Positions 1 to 7,119 of a stretch of 64,000 nucleotides of DNA are shown one piece after another. Source of the DNA: HT1-32 sp040219025 (GTDB lineage: Bacteria > Pseudomonadota > Alphaproteobacteria > Rhodospirillales > HT1-32). A model generated the notes under the pieces. The model searched no databases. It saw only the letters and a list, made by a program, of their open reading frames with translations, and had not been told where the DNA came from. The position numbers were made by a program, and so were the translations under genes. The DNA is taken from positions 1-64,000 of the forward strand of contig JAVJTE010000020.1 of assembly GCA_040219025.1 (NCBI GenBank), in the 5' to 3' direction. The first letter of the stretch is position 1, and every line of letters starts with the position of its first letter.

Positions 1-100
1 TGCCGTGCTTCCGGCAAAGATCGGCCGCAGACAGTCCTGCCTGATGCTCTTTCAATATCCCGATGATCTGTTCTTCCGTGAACCTGCTGCGCTTCATCAT
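1..100 (-). CDS. IS3-family transposase OrfA, N-terminal fragment (cut by window edge)
   Basis: Translation from the ATG at 100 begins MMKRSRFTEEQIIGILKEH and continues with AGLSAADLCRKHG, the typical N-terminal HTH_Tnp_1 helix-turn-helix of IS3-family OrfA proteins. A strong ribosome binding site (AAGGAG) lies just upstream. Only about 33 residues are inside the window, so intactness cannot be judged. It would bind the element's terminal repeats and act with an OrfB DDE integrase. Confidence 0.8.
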   Translation of the reverse strand, partial: MMKRSRFTEEQIIGILKEHQAGLSAADLCRKHG

Positions 101-164
101 CCATCTCCTTCAATCGGAAACAGATCCTAACTTCAAATCGGTGGGAATTCAGGGGGCAAGGTCA
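1..164 (-). mobile_element. End of an IS3-family insertion sequence (partial, runs off the left edge)
   Basis: The minus strand carries the start of an IS3-type orfA preceded by about 60 bases of leader. The outermost bases on the minus strand read TGACCTTGCCCCCTGA, which resembles the terminal inverted repeats (TGACCTGCCCCC type) I associate with the IS407 group of IS3 elements. This puts the element end at about 164. The rest of the element lies outside the window. The group assignment is from memory of family termini. Confidence 0.6.
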
Positions 165-312
165 AACGATAAGAACGCGTTTTTAGCATGGCTAGGCGGC
201 CGGATCATAGAGAGTGTCGCTTGATCATAACCAACTTCTTACCTAACCCTATATCCATGCTGGCGGCTACATCCTCTTTGAAGAGTTATACCTTCCATAC
301 CGTGTAGGGCGG

Positions 313-493
313 TATATACGCGCCCGCGCGATATTGCGCAGAAACTCCCATCTTATAAACTTTGTGCACTCGAATGTAGCGCAGCAAAATCTCCGCTTAC
401 TATATACGTGCGCCCGCACCCTGTGACGTATGCCTCTATATACCCGTGCGCGATACTGGTCAGAAAACCCTCATATACACACCCGCGCATACA
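313..493. repeat. Iteron-like degenerate direct repeats (TATATAC ... CCCGCGC)
   Basis: Four imperfect direct copies of a unit of roughly 20-35 bases start near 313, 401, 437 and 474. Each opens with TATATAC or TATACAC, followed by a GC-rich CGCCCGCGC-like tract. The copies at 313 and 437 share a longer tail (GATA, then CAGAAA and a C-rich run). Direct repeats with an AT/GC alternation close to a winged-helix gene resemble plasmid or satellite iterons. No binding protein is shown. Confidence 0.4.
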
Positions 494-717
494 ACTCCGG
501 GAACTATTCATATGTGAGCGCAACAAATCCACCTAACTCCCCTGTTCAGATTCCGCCTTTGATTGAAGTGCCCAGACCACCTCTCTGTCCTCCTCTAAGC
601 GTTGGTTCTGGCTGCGATGTACATCCGAAGCGCTTGCAAAGTAGTTTCAGCTATACGCCTTCCGGATCGCCGGATGATTGTTACCCAATATGGTATACTA
701 TATGTGTTCCCGATACA

Positions 718-845
718 GGAACCGCTGCATGTCCTACAGCGCTCTCAATGGTTCCCGGTATCGGAACCGTTCAGCTTAATATTGAGCCTGTCGAATCAGA
801 AGCGGTTCCTACTTCCGGACCCAGCGGCTCCGATTGTAGGAACCG
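718..845. repeat. Cluster of GGAACC(G) motifs in both orientations
   Basis: GGAACCG occurs at 718, 763 and 839. The reverse complement CGGTTCC occurs at 803, and a further GGTTCC is near 750. That is five copies of a 6-mer in under 130 bases immediately downstream of the winged-helix gene. It may be a protein-binding array. Chance is not excluded. Confidence 0.3.
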
Positions 846-849
846 TGAT

Positions 850-1239
850 CTAGCTTTCGGACCAGCGCCGATAGCTACCCTTTGAGGGTTGGCCATCACA
901 AGCCTCAGTGGTGATTTCCCATTCAGTCGCTCGACCCTGTCCAGCGGCAACCTTCCAATCAAAGCTGCCTTTGGCCCTGGCAATCAGGAACCCCTTTTCC
1001 TGAAGCTCTCGGAAAGTCCTATACGTCTTGTCATTGCCGATCCGAAGTGCCGTTCGAGCCTCTCGATGGCTCAAAGCTATATGCCCGTTGTTCACTCCAT
1101 TGTGTCGCGCCCAAACTTCAATCAGGAGAGATCTCGCCTCGCAGCTAAGACTCTTGTAGGCCTCGCTGTTGGTAACGCCACGATGAAGCTTTATGTACGG
1201 CTCGAACTTGGAGCGCCCTTTCCCGTTCACCTTGCTCAC
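850..1239 (-). CDS. Small winged-helix DNA-binding protein of an integrative element (Rep-like)
   Basis: A protein of 129 residues starting at a GTG codon (VSKVNGKGRSKFEPYIKLH). The central part reads like a winged helix: a helix around SCEARSLLIEVWARHNGVNN, then the recognition-helix segment SHREARTALRIGNDKTYRTF, then LQEKGFLIARAKGSF as the wing. Similar small proteins occur beside AlpA and tyrosine integrase genes in alphaproteobacterial integrative elements. A role in replication initiation or control of the element is plausible but not shown. It is the last gene of the AlpA-p15-winged-helix operon, about 100 bases after the p15 gene. Confidence 0.6.
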   Translation of the reverse strand: MSKVNGKGRSKFEPYIKLHRGVTNSEAYKSLSCEARSLLIEVWARHNGVNNGHIALSHREARTALRIGNDKTYRTFRELQEKGFLIARAKGSFDWKVAAGQGRATEWEITTEACDGQPSKGSYRRWSES

Positions 1240-1342
1240 GATTGCTCGTCGCTATGATGGTGATTAATCGTCCGGAAGGAACAGGCGCTATACAAACCGT
1301 ACAAGTGGCCGTAGAGCACATTACCGATGTTCTGAGCGGTCT

Positions 1343-1690
1343 TCATCCCGCACCGCCAGCACCTAGGCGGATGATCTCAGCTTCGGCAAGCTGAAGCGCT
1401 TCCCGGAGGGCTGGGATATGACGGACAGCCATCGCCAACCCCTTCTTAGTTGGAACAACTGTGCCATCCTGCAGCTGTGCAAAAGTACGGATACCGACAA
1501 GGTCGTTCGATTGCATCCGGAACAGGTTGACGCGGACGATCTCCTTTTTTCCCTTCTGGATCGTCGCGATGGTCGTTTCACCAGGTTGTTCTGGAAGATG
1601 GAATTGGGTAAAATCTGTGTTGTTAATATGCTTTCCGATGGCGGCCTCGGCGTTACCAGCGCCGGGGTCGCTTTCTGTTTTGTGCTCCAT
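1343..1690 (-). CDS. PC4/p15-like single-stranded-DNA-binding transcriptional coactivator
   Basis: A 115-residue protein. Residues from about 40 onward have the pattern of the bacterial PC4/p15 fold: KGKKEIVRVNLFRM, then LVGIRTFAQLQDGTVVPTKK, then GLAMAVRHIPALREALQLAE. The core GTxxPTKKGLAxxxxxxPxLxEAL is the recognisable part. The N-terminal 35 residues look disordered. Bacterial PC4-like proteins bind single-stranded DNA. In a mobile element this could serve replication, recombination or transcription. It starts 2 bases after the AlpA-like gene, so the two are surely cotranscribed. Confidence 0.7.
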   Translation of the reverse strand: MEHKTESDPGAGNAEAAIGKHINNTDFTQFHLPEQPGETTIATIQKGKKEIVRVNLFRMQSNDLVGIRTFAQLQDGTVVPTKKGLAMAVRHIPALREALQLAEAEIIRLGAGGAG

Positions 1691-1692
1691 GA

Positions 1693-1881
1693 CTACGCCC
1701 CTGTTTCGGCGAGGCGCTTCACGGATTCGACCGTCACGAGACGGCGACCGCCAATACGGCGAGTATCCAGAAGGCTGTCGCGGATAAGGTCATAGACCCG
1801 GTTGCGACCGATGCCGAGAGCGAGACAGGTATCGTTTATGGAAAGGAGGAGGCGGAATTCGCCTTCGTGGATATCGTGCAT
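1693..1881 (-). CDS. AlpA/excisionase-like helix-turn-helix protein
   Basis: The chosen start at 1881 (MHDIHEGEFRLLLSINDTC) has GGAG eight bases upstream. An in-frame upstream ATG at 1920 lacks this. The 62-residue product has the MerR/AlpA-type HTH pattern: LSINDTCLALGIGRNRVYDL, then IRRIGGRRLVTVESVKRLAE-like residues (DTRRIGGRRLVTVESVKRL). Such proteins act as excisionases or activators of integrase genes in P4-like elements and satellites. It lies next to the truncated integrase and heads the operon. Confidence 0.7.
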   Translation of the reverse strand: MHDIHEGEFRLLLSINDTCLALGIGRNRVYDLIRDSLLDTRRIGGRRLVTVESVKRLAETGA

Positions 1882-2002
1882 TTTATATGCTCCATCTATG
1901 GGATAAGCCGCCGCATTCATGCGGGAGCAACATCATCATCACACGATATGTAGTAGTTGTAAACAGAGAAGGACTACATCTTGATTGTCGTCGGTGACGA
2001 TA

Positions 2003-2350
2003 TCATGCGCAGGTCACAAAAGATGCCCACTGCGCCATCGCTTCCCGACGACGCTCCAGATGGTCTGTTCGGGCATATGCAGCTTCTGTCTCGCTCGCCA
2101 GTTCGTGCGCAAGGCACGATTCCGCAACCTCCCGGGGAACGCCTCCGGCATCGGAACACCAGTCACGGAAGGATGACCGGAAGCCGTGAACCGTGGCAGG
2201 GATACCAGCATGCCGAAACGGCTTCGTCAGTGTGTTCTCTGATAGAGGCTTACCGCGTTTAGCACCCTCGAATATCAGGCCGTCATTATTCCGCGTCCGG
2301 CGTAACTCGGTCATCCGTGCGAGGATCGACATAGAACGATCAGACAGCGG
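2003..2350 (-). pseudogene. Tyrosine integrase, C-terminal fragment (copy A)
   Basis: This is the C-terminal third of a P4-type tyrosine recombinase, homologous to the intact integrase at 5595-6761. It retains the HGFRSSFRDW box (catalytic His and Arg), the LAHELASETEAAYARTD box with the nucleophilic Tyr, and a diverged C-terminus. Homology with the intact copy stops near 2350, at AGCGG, ten bases before the exoD stop codon. The N-terminal arm-binding and core-binding domains and the first catalytic Arg are missing, so it cannot be active. The 5' part was replaced by the exoD-terC block. Confidence 0.85.
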
Positions 2351-2360
2351 GTACCAAATA

Positions 2361-3008
2361 TCACGTCATGATCCATAGTTTAATGGCGTTTATCGCCAGG
2401 AAGGCCACGAACCCTCCAAGCGCAAGGGCCAGCAAGGAGATAAACACACCAATGCATAGCAAGAGCCCGTCTCTTTGAATCATCCCGAGCGACATCGCCA
2501 GAAACGCTATCGCAGGAGGAAGGTTGCTGAATGGCAAAGGCAGTATGACCAGAATTGCTAAGCCTAAACATAGGACACCGATTAAAGACTGAGGGACCGT
2601 GTGTGTCATTATGAACCAGCGTGGTCTTGAGACGCGCTCAATTCCTTCAATCCACGGGATGACCTTATCGGCGAGTTTGCGAATCAAAACAACATCTAGC
2701 CGACGCCTGCGAATAAATCTTGGGAGTAAAGGTGCACGAAATCCTAAGGTCAACTGAACCGCGGGGATAATCATTGTGATCCCCGCTATTGTCGAGATCC
2801 CTGGAATCAAACCCAGAGCGGATAGAATAAGGAAAATACCCCCGAAAGATCGTCTTCGGAACTGGATGAGAAAATATCCAACGGATACATCTTTCTCATT
2901 GAGACCCGCCACAACGCGACGAATAAGCGCAGAGGTAAGCTCGGTTGACGGAGGCGGAAGTTCTAGTTGCTCTTTTTCTATCGTGGAAGCTTCGGGATTA
3001 TCATTCAT
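2361..3008 (-). CDS. ExoD-family membrane protein (exopolysaccharide synthesis ExoD)
   Basis: A 215-residue protein with a hydrophilic N-terminus of about 50 residues. It then has the ExoD signature region (GYFLIQFRRRSFGGIFLILS, ALGLIPGISTIAGITMIIPA) and several membrane segments, including two hydrophobic stretches near the C-terminus. Length and pattern match the ExoD family. Rhizobial members affect exopolysaccharide production and alkaline tolerance, but the biochemical function is unknown. Its start overlaps the end of terC by 8 bases, so they form an operon. The stop lies 10 bases from the integrase-A break. Confidence 0.8.
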   Translation of the reverse strand: MNDNPEASTIEKEQLELPPPSTELTSALIRRVVAGLNEKDVSVGYFLIQFRRRSFGGIFLILSALGLIPGISTIAGITMIIPAVQLTLGFRAPLLPRFIRRRRLDVVLIRKLADKVIPWIEGIERVSRPRWFIMTHTVPQSLIGVLCLGLAILVILPLPFSNLPPAIAFLAMSLGMIQRDGLLLCIGVFISLLALALGGFVAFLAINAIKLWIMT

Positions 3009-3753
3009 CGTTTGGCATGCTTTTGCGGCGTCGAGAATGTCGCGACCACATGTTTAAGCCTTCGATCAGTGCTGAGAACGCCATGGCCGCATAGATGTAG
3101 CCTTTGGGTATCTCGGCACCGAAGCCCTCGGCAATAAGCGTGGTGCCAATCAACAGTAGGAATCCGAGTGCCAGCATCACGATGGTAGGGTTCGCCTCGA
3201 TAAAGCGCCCAAGCGGGTCCGCCGCTAAGAGCATGACGGAAACGGCCAGAACAATGGCCGCCACCATGATCGGCACATGAGGTGTCATCCCGACCGCAGT
3301 GATGATGCTATCAATCGAAAAAACCATATCCAGAATCAGGATCTGGAAAATCACCACCGTCGCACTTGTCGCGGGGACCGCTGGGTTAACAGAGTCAGGT
3401 CCAGGATCAGGATCGACCTTGTGATGGATTTCCTTCGTTGCTTTCCAAACCAGGAACAAGCCCCCCACGATAAGTATCATATCTCGCCAAGAGAGGGCTT
3501 GATCAAAGACCGTGAAAACGGGAGCGGTTAGTTTGACGATAATTGCAATCGTACCCAATAACCCCAGCCGCAGTAGAAGAGCTCCAGCGATCCCAATACG
3601 CCGGGCGCGAGAACGCTGAGCCTCAGGCAACTTGTTTGTAAGAATTGAAATGAAGATCAAGTTATCGATGCCGAGTACGATCTCCATGATCGCAAGGGTA
3701 CCGAAAGCAATCCACGCTGTCGGATCGCTCAAAAGGCTGACTAAATAGTCCAT
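3001..3753 (-). CDS. TerC-family integral membrane protein
   Basis: A 250-residue inner-membrane protein with about seven hydrophobic segments. It shows the TerC signatures near residues 20-45 (EIVLGIDNLIFISILTNKLP) and 140-160 (ILDMVFSIDSIITAVGMTP), which carry the paired acidic and Asn residues (GIDN, SIDS) thought to bind a metal ion. The family includes TerC/YgdQ/Alx and is linked to tellurite resistance and manganese efflux. The C-terminal tail is basic (WSRHSRRRKS). It overlaps exoD by 8 bases. A role in ion stress is inferred from family and neighbours. Confidence 0.85.
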   Translation of the reverse strand: MDYLVSLLSDPTAWIAFGTLAIMEIVLGIDNLIFISILTNKLPEAQRSRARRIGIAGALLLRLGLLGTIAIIVKLTAPVFTVFDQALSWRDMILIVGGLFLVWKATKEIHHKVDPDPGPDSVNPAVPATSATVVIFQILILDMVFSIDSIITAVGMTPHVPIMVAAIVLAVSVMLLAADPLGRFIEANPTIVMLALGFLLLIGTTLIAEGFGAEIPKGYIYAAMAFSALIEGLNMWSRHSRRRKSMPNDE

Positions 3754-3881
3754 CCAACTACTTTACATCATGCGACAATTCGGTAAAGGGAATGGGGGCA
3801 ACATTCTCGTAGACTGCCAAGGCCGTGTATGCTGAGCAGCGTCTGATCTGCTTTATGCCGCATGCAACCCGAGGTATGAAG

Positions 3882-4499
3882 ATGCTCCGTGTTTTCCTTT
3901 TCCTTCCCACAAACATCGCCGTCCTCGCGGTGATTACCCTAGTTTTCCGGCTTCTCGGCCTCGAGAGTATTCTCCAGAGCAACGGTGTCGACCTCGATCT
4001 CGTGGCGCTGCTGATTTACGCCGCCGTCATCGGTTTCAGTGGTTCGTTTAATTCCCTGTTGCTGTCGAAACGGATGGCCAAAATGGCCCTGCGAGTAGGG
4101 ATCATTACGCAACCTGCCAATCGGACCGAGCGCTGGTTGATCGAAACGCTTGAAGCCCAGTCAAAGGCAGCAGGTATCACGCCGCCCGAGTTCGGCATTT
4201 TCCAGAGTGATGCGCCGAATGCGTTCGCCACGGGGTGGAACAAGAACGCCGCCCTCGTTGCCGTCAGTACCGGGCTACTCGACCACATGGAAAAGGGCGA
4301 GGTCGAAGCGGTGCTGGCTCATGAAGTCAGTCACGCAGCCAATGGCGACATGGTGACGTTGGTACTTGTGCAGGGCGTCATGAACACTTTTGTGGTGTTC
4401 ATGTCACGGATCGCCGGCTTCCTCGTCGACCGACTCATCTTCCGAGTCGAGCGCGGTCACGGCCCCGGAAATGATTGTCTCGGCTTTTGCCGCCCTTGA
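3882..4499 (+). pseudogene. htpX: HtpX-type M48 membrane protease, truncated and fused
   Basis: The N-terminal two thirds of HtpX: MLRVFLFLPTNIAVL start, two N-terminal membrane segments, and the zinc protease motif HEVSH near residue 150. The natural sequence runs to RVERGHGPG, then changes at about 4459-4470 into unrelated codons and stops at 4499. The missing part holds the third zinc ligand (a downstream Glu) and the C-terminal domain, so the protease should be inactive. The start at 3882 has GAGG seven bases upstream. The ATG at 3876 is too close to that site. The break is a deletion into a Na+/Ca2+ exchanger gene. Confidence 0.85.
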
Positions 4500-5269
4500 A
4501 GGCAATGCCGGTCTGGCGCTGGGCAATGCCTATGGATCAAACATCGCCAACATCGCATTGATCCTCGGCGTCACGGCAATCATCAGTCCCATTGCTTTTC
4601 AATCTGTCGTGGTCAGGAAAGAGATACCGATCCTGCTGGCCGTCACTGGTTTGTCGACTGCACTGGCCTTCGACGGCGACCTGTCGCAGCTTGCCGCCTT
4701 CGTTCTCATCGGAGTGTTCGCCGTATTGCTGACGTGGAGTATTTTCGAGACCCAAAGAAACCCCACAGATCCAATGGCCACGGATTGCAGTCTGAACTCG
4801 ACGGCCAGGCAAGAGTTCTGGCAAGGCCATGCTGTGGATTGTTATTGGGCTTCGGTTACTTATCGGCAGTTCAAGATTGCTCGTTTGGGGTTCAGTCGAG
4901 ATTGCGGGGCGCCTCGGGGTTTCGGACCTGCTGATCGGCTTGACGATTGTCGCTATTGGAACCTCATTGCTCGAGTTTGCCGCACCATTGACGGCTGCCC
5001 GTCGGGGCCACCCGGATATGGCATTGGGTAACGTCCTTGGCTCAAACCTGTTCAACACGCTTGCCGTGGTCGGAATTGCGGGGGCCATCAGCCCCATCGA
5101 CGTAGCAAGTGAGGTGCTAAATCGCGATCTTCCGGCGGTCGCTTGTGCGACCATGATGCTGTTGGTGTATTGCTGTGGTTTCAAGCACCGCCAAGGACAG
5201 ATCAATCGCCTTGAAGGCTCAAGTCTCGTGCTTGCCTATATCGCCTATACGGCCTGGTTGATTTTATAG
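4459..5269 (+). pseudogene. CaCA-family Na+/Ca2+ exchanger remnant (5' deleted, frameshifted)
   Basis: The first part is in frame with 4390 (APEMIVSAFAALEGNAGLAL, GNAYGSNIANIALILG) and is the second half of the alpha-1 repeat of a YrbG-like calcium/sodium antiporter. Near 4790-4830 the frame shifts. The rest (from about 4829) carries alpha-2: IGLTIVAIGTSLLEFAAP and GHPDMALGNVLGSNLFNTL. The N-terminal membrane segments are gone, and the usual GTSLPE of alpha-2 reads GTSLLE. Deletion, frameshift and motif decay together make this a pseudogene. It shares the segment CACGGCCCCGGAA with the truncated htpX. Confidence 0.85.
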
Positions 5270-5318
5270 CCACTGATCGGACCCAAAATGATGATGGCTG
5301 CTTCTGGCTGGAAGCGGA

Positions 5319-5480
5319 CTAGGCGTCGGGATAACTCTGCGGAGTGCCGTAGCCTTGGCTGTACATAACACCGAGATTATATTGGGCGCTGGCGTATTCC
5401 TGTTCCGCTGCCTTGCGATACCACTTCAGGGCATCGGGATAGTGGTCTTTCCATGAATCAGGGCATGCTAGTTCATGCAT
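5319..5480 (-). pseudogene. Sel1-repeat protein fragment
   Basis: The minus strand translates to a short frame containing PDALKWYRKAAEQEYASAQY and NLGVMYSQGYGTPQSY, one clear Sel1-like repeat (AxxWYRKAAEQGxAxAQxNLGxMYxxGxGVxQ). The frame ends at a TAG at 5319 and is blocked upstream by a TGA, so it can only be a remnant of a longer Sel1/TPR-like protein. It lies between the exchanger remnant and the intact integrase. The stretch 5270-5594 holds nothing else I recognise. Confidence 0.6.
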
Positions 5481-5594
5481 GCCAGCCAAAAAGCTGCGCC
5501 GATAGCATTGTCAGATATTTCCGGAAGCAGCGCGATATCGTGCCATAGCGCCTGAAACACGGTCTGATCTGACGGCACTGTCAGGATTTCTTCA

Positions 5595-6761
5595 TCAATT
5601 TCCAACGCGCTCTCCAACATAATCAGCCCATCGCTCCATCACTTCTCGGCGACGATCTAGATGATCCGTCCGCGCATAGGCCGCTTCAGTCTCACTGGCC
5701 AGCTCATGCGCCAAGCATGCCTCGGCAACTTCCCGGGGGACGCCTCCGGCATCGGAACACCAGTCACGGAAGGATGACCGGAATCCATGAACCGTGGCAG
5801 GAATACCAGCATCCCGAAACGGTTTCGTCAGTGTGTTCTCGGATAGCGGCTTGCCGAGCTTCGCACCCTCAAAGATTAAGCCGTCATTGTTCCGCGTCCG
5901 CCGCAACTCGGTCATCCGGGCGAGAATCGCCGTTGACCGCTCAGATAGCGGCACGCGGTGCGCTTTGCCTGCTTTCATGCGTCCTGCCGGGATCGTCCAG
6001 AGATTAGCGTCGAAGTCGATCTCACTCCATGTTGCGAAGCGAACCTCGGCAGGGCGGGAGGCGTTCAGCAACGCAAACTCGATTGCCAGTTGAACAACCT
6101 CACCCGCGCCGATCCTGTCCGCCATGCTTGCGACAAAGGCCGGAACCTCTTTCCACGGCATGGCCGCATGGTGTCTGGTCGAGCGGGGCTGTTTCGGCAA
6201 GCTCTTCGATATCGCGCCGGTTGGCGTCTCTGATTCTCGCCAGCCCTTGGCGTGCGCGTAATCCAGCACGGTCGTTATCCGTTGCCGCAATCGTCTCGCT
6301 GTCTCCGGCTTCTCCAGCCATATCTTGGCCAGCACGTCGCGAACGTCGCCGGATGATATGTTATTCACCAGCCGGTCGCCGATGTCTGGGAAGGCGTAGG
6401 TTTCAAGAGTCGTGATCCACTGCGCCGCGTGCTTCTTGTTCTTCCAGCCAGGTGCATATTCCCTGTGAACCACTTTCGCGATTTCGTGAAATGTCGGAAT
6501 GCCCGAAGCCTTCTTTTTCTCGGCAACGGGATCGATGCCCTTCAAAACCAGCTTGCGGGTTGCTGCTGCGGCCTCGCGTGCTTCGGCTAAAGAAACGTCA
6601 CGTGTGGACCCGAGACCGAAGTCGCGGCGCTTGCCGTTGCGCTGCATCCGAAGCACCCAACTTTTTCCGCCTAACTCGCCAACGATGAGAAACAGCCCGT
6701 TGCCGTCTCCGTGACGGCCCGGCTTCGCGTTCTTGACCTGGGGGACTGTAAGCTTTGCCAT
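5595..6761 (-). CDS. P4-type tyrosine integrase (copy B, intact)
   Basis: A 388-residue site-specific recombinase. It has an N-terminal DUF4102 arm-binding domain (MAKLTVPQVKNAKPGRHGDG), a core-binding region around residues 90-190, and a catalytic domain with the first Arg in LNASRPAEVRFATWSEID, Lys in GRMKAGKAHRVPLS, HGFRSSFRDW, and the LAH box followed by the nucleophilic Tyr in EAAYARTDHLDRR. All catalytic positions are present. Length is usual for the family. It would drive integration or excision of the island, probably at a tRNA gene, though no tRNA or att repeat is visible beside it. The C-terminal third is roughly 85 percent identical in DNA to copy A. Confidence 0.93.
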   Translation of the reverse strand: MAKLTVPQVKNAKPGRHGDGNGLFLIVGELGGKSWVLRMQRNGKRRDFGLGSTRDVSLAEAREAAAATRKLVLKGIDPVAEKKKASGIPTFHEIAKVVHREYAPGWKNKKHAAQWITTLETYAFPDIGDRLVNNISSGDVRDVLAKIWLEKPETARRLRQRITTVLDYAHAKGWRESETPTGAISKSLPKQPRSTRHHAAMPWKEVPAFVASMADRIGAGEVVQLAIEFALLNASRPAEVRFATWSEIDFDANLWTIPAGRMKAGKAHRVPLSERSTAILARMTELRRTRNNDGLIFEGAKLGKPLSENTLTKPFRDAGIPATVHGFRSSFRDWCSDAGGVPREVAEACLAHELASETEAAYARTDHLDRRREVMERWADYVGERVGN

Positions 6762-7119
6762 ATTCTATTACCACATTCTTTCCCACACTATAACGCGGTT
6801 AGAGAAAAACAGCAATGGACACCATCGGACGGTAGGCTTTGATAACCTTGGTTTTATTCAGATGTGCTGACCTGAAATGGACAGCATAAAACGGTAATTT
6901 GGCAGACCGTCCCTCCGCCACCCACGTCTTTTCGCAACGCGAAAAGACGGACAGATCCTCCTCAATTTCAAAAGCGACAGCCGTTTCACAGAAACGGCGA
7001 GAGCGGTGGGGGTTTGAGGTTACTTCTTTCGTCTCTGACATCATGCCGCTCCCGGGCTTTTGGGGCCCCTGCTGACCCGGAATTCCGATGTCGGCTTAAA
7101 ATCGTAAGAGTTGGGATCC
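6762..7119. other. Intergenic gap between integrase and LysR gene, with hairpins
   Basis: This 358-base gap has no convincing gene. An 81-codon minus-strand frame (6799-7044) resembles no family I know and crosses two perfect inverted repeats, so I do not call it. The gap is where the island would be expected to end, but no tRNA fragment or direct repeat could be found by eye. Confidence 0.5.
6925..6998. repeat. Two perfect short hairpins upstream of the integrase
   Basis: 6925-6949 is an 11-bp perfect inverted repeat around a 3-base loop (AAC); its arms are CGTCTTTTCGC and GCGAAAAGACG. 6980-6998 is an 8-bp perfect inverted repeat around ACA (arms GCCGTTTC and GAAACGGC). Neither is followed by a T run, so they are not ordinary terminators. 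Their place on the integrase side of the island could mean recombination or regulator-binding sites. This is inference. Confidence 0.55.

Larger units (their letters stand above)
165..849. other. AT-rich non-coding stretch with two repeat clusters
   Basis: This 685-base gap between the IS end and the winged-helix gene has lower GC than the rest of the window. The reading frames crossing it have no recognisable protein character. What it does hold is a cluster of TATATAC/CCCGCGC repeats at 313-493 and a cluster of GGAACC motifs at 718-845. The setting, downstream of a Rep-like winged-helix gene inside an integrated element, fits an old replication or excision control region, but that is inference. 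Confidence 0.4.

Noticed and set aside
313..493. CRISPR array
   Set aside because: The repeats are imperfect, unevenly spaced (units 36-90 bases apart) and lack constant-length spacers. No cas genes are nearby.
430..885. Overlapping plus-strand frames of 151 and 83 codons near the left edge
   Set aside because: No family character. They cross the repeat clusters and have no ribosome site.
6799..7044. An 81-codon minus-strand frame next to the integrase
   Set aside because: No recognisable similarity, and it contains two perfect hairpins. It is better explained as island-end sequence.
2003..7100. Exact island boundaries or tRNA attachment site
   Set aside because: The only tRNA in the window (53281-53355) is far away, and no direct repeats flanking the integrases could be recognised by eye.
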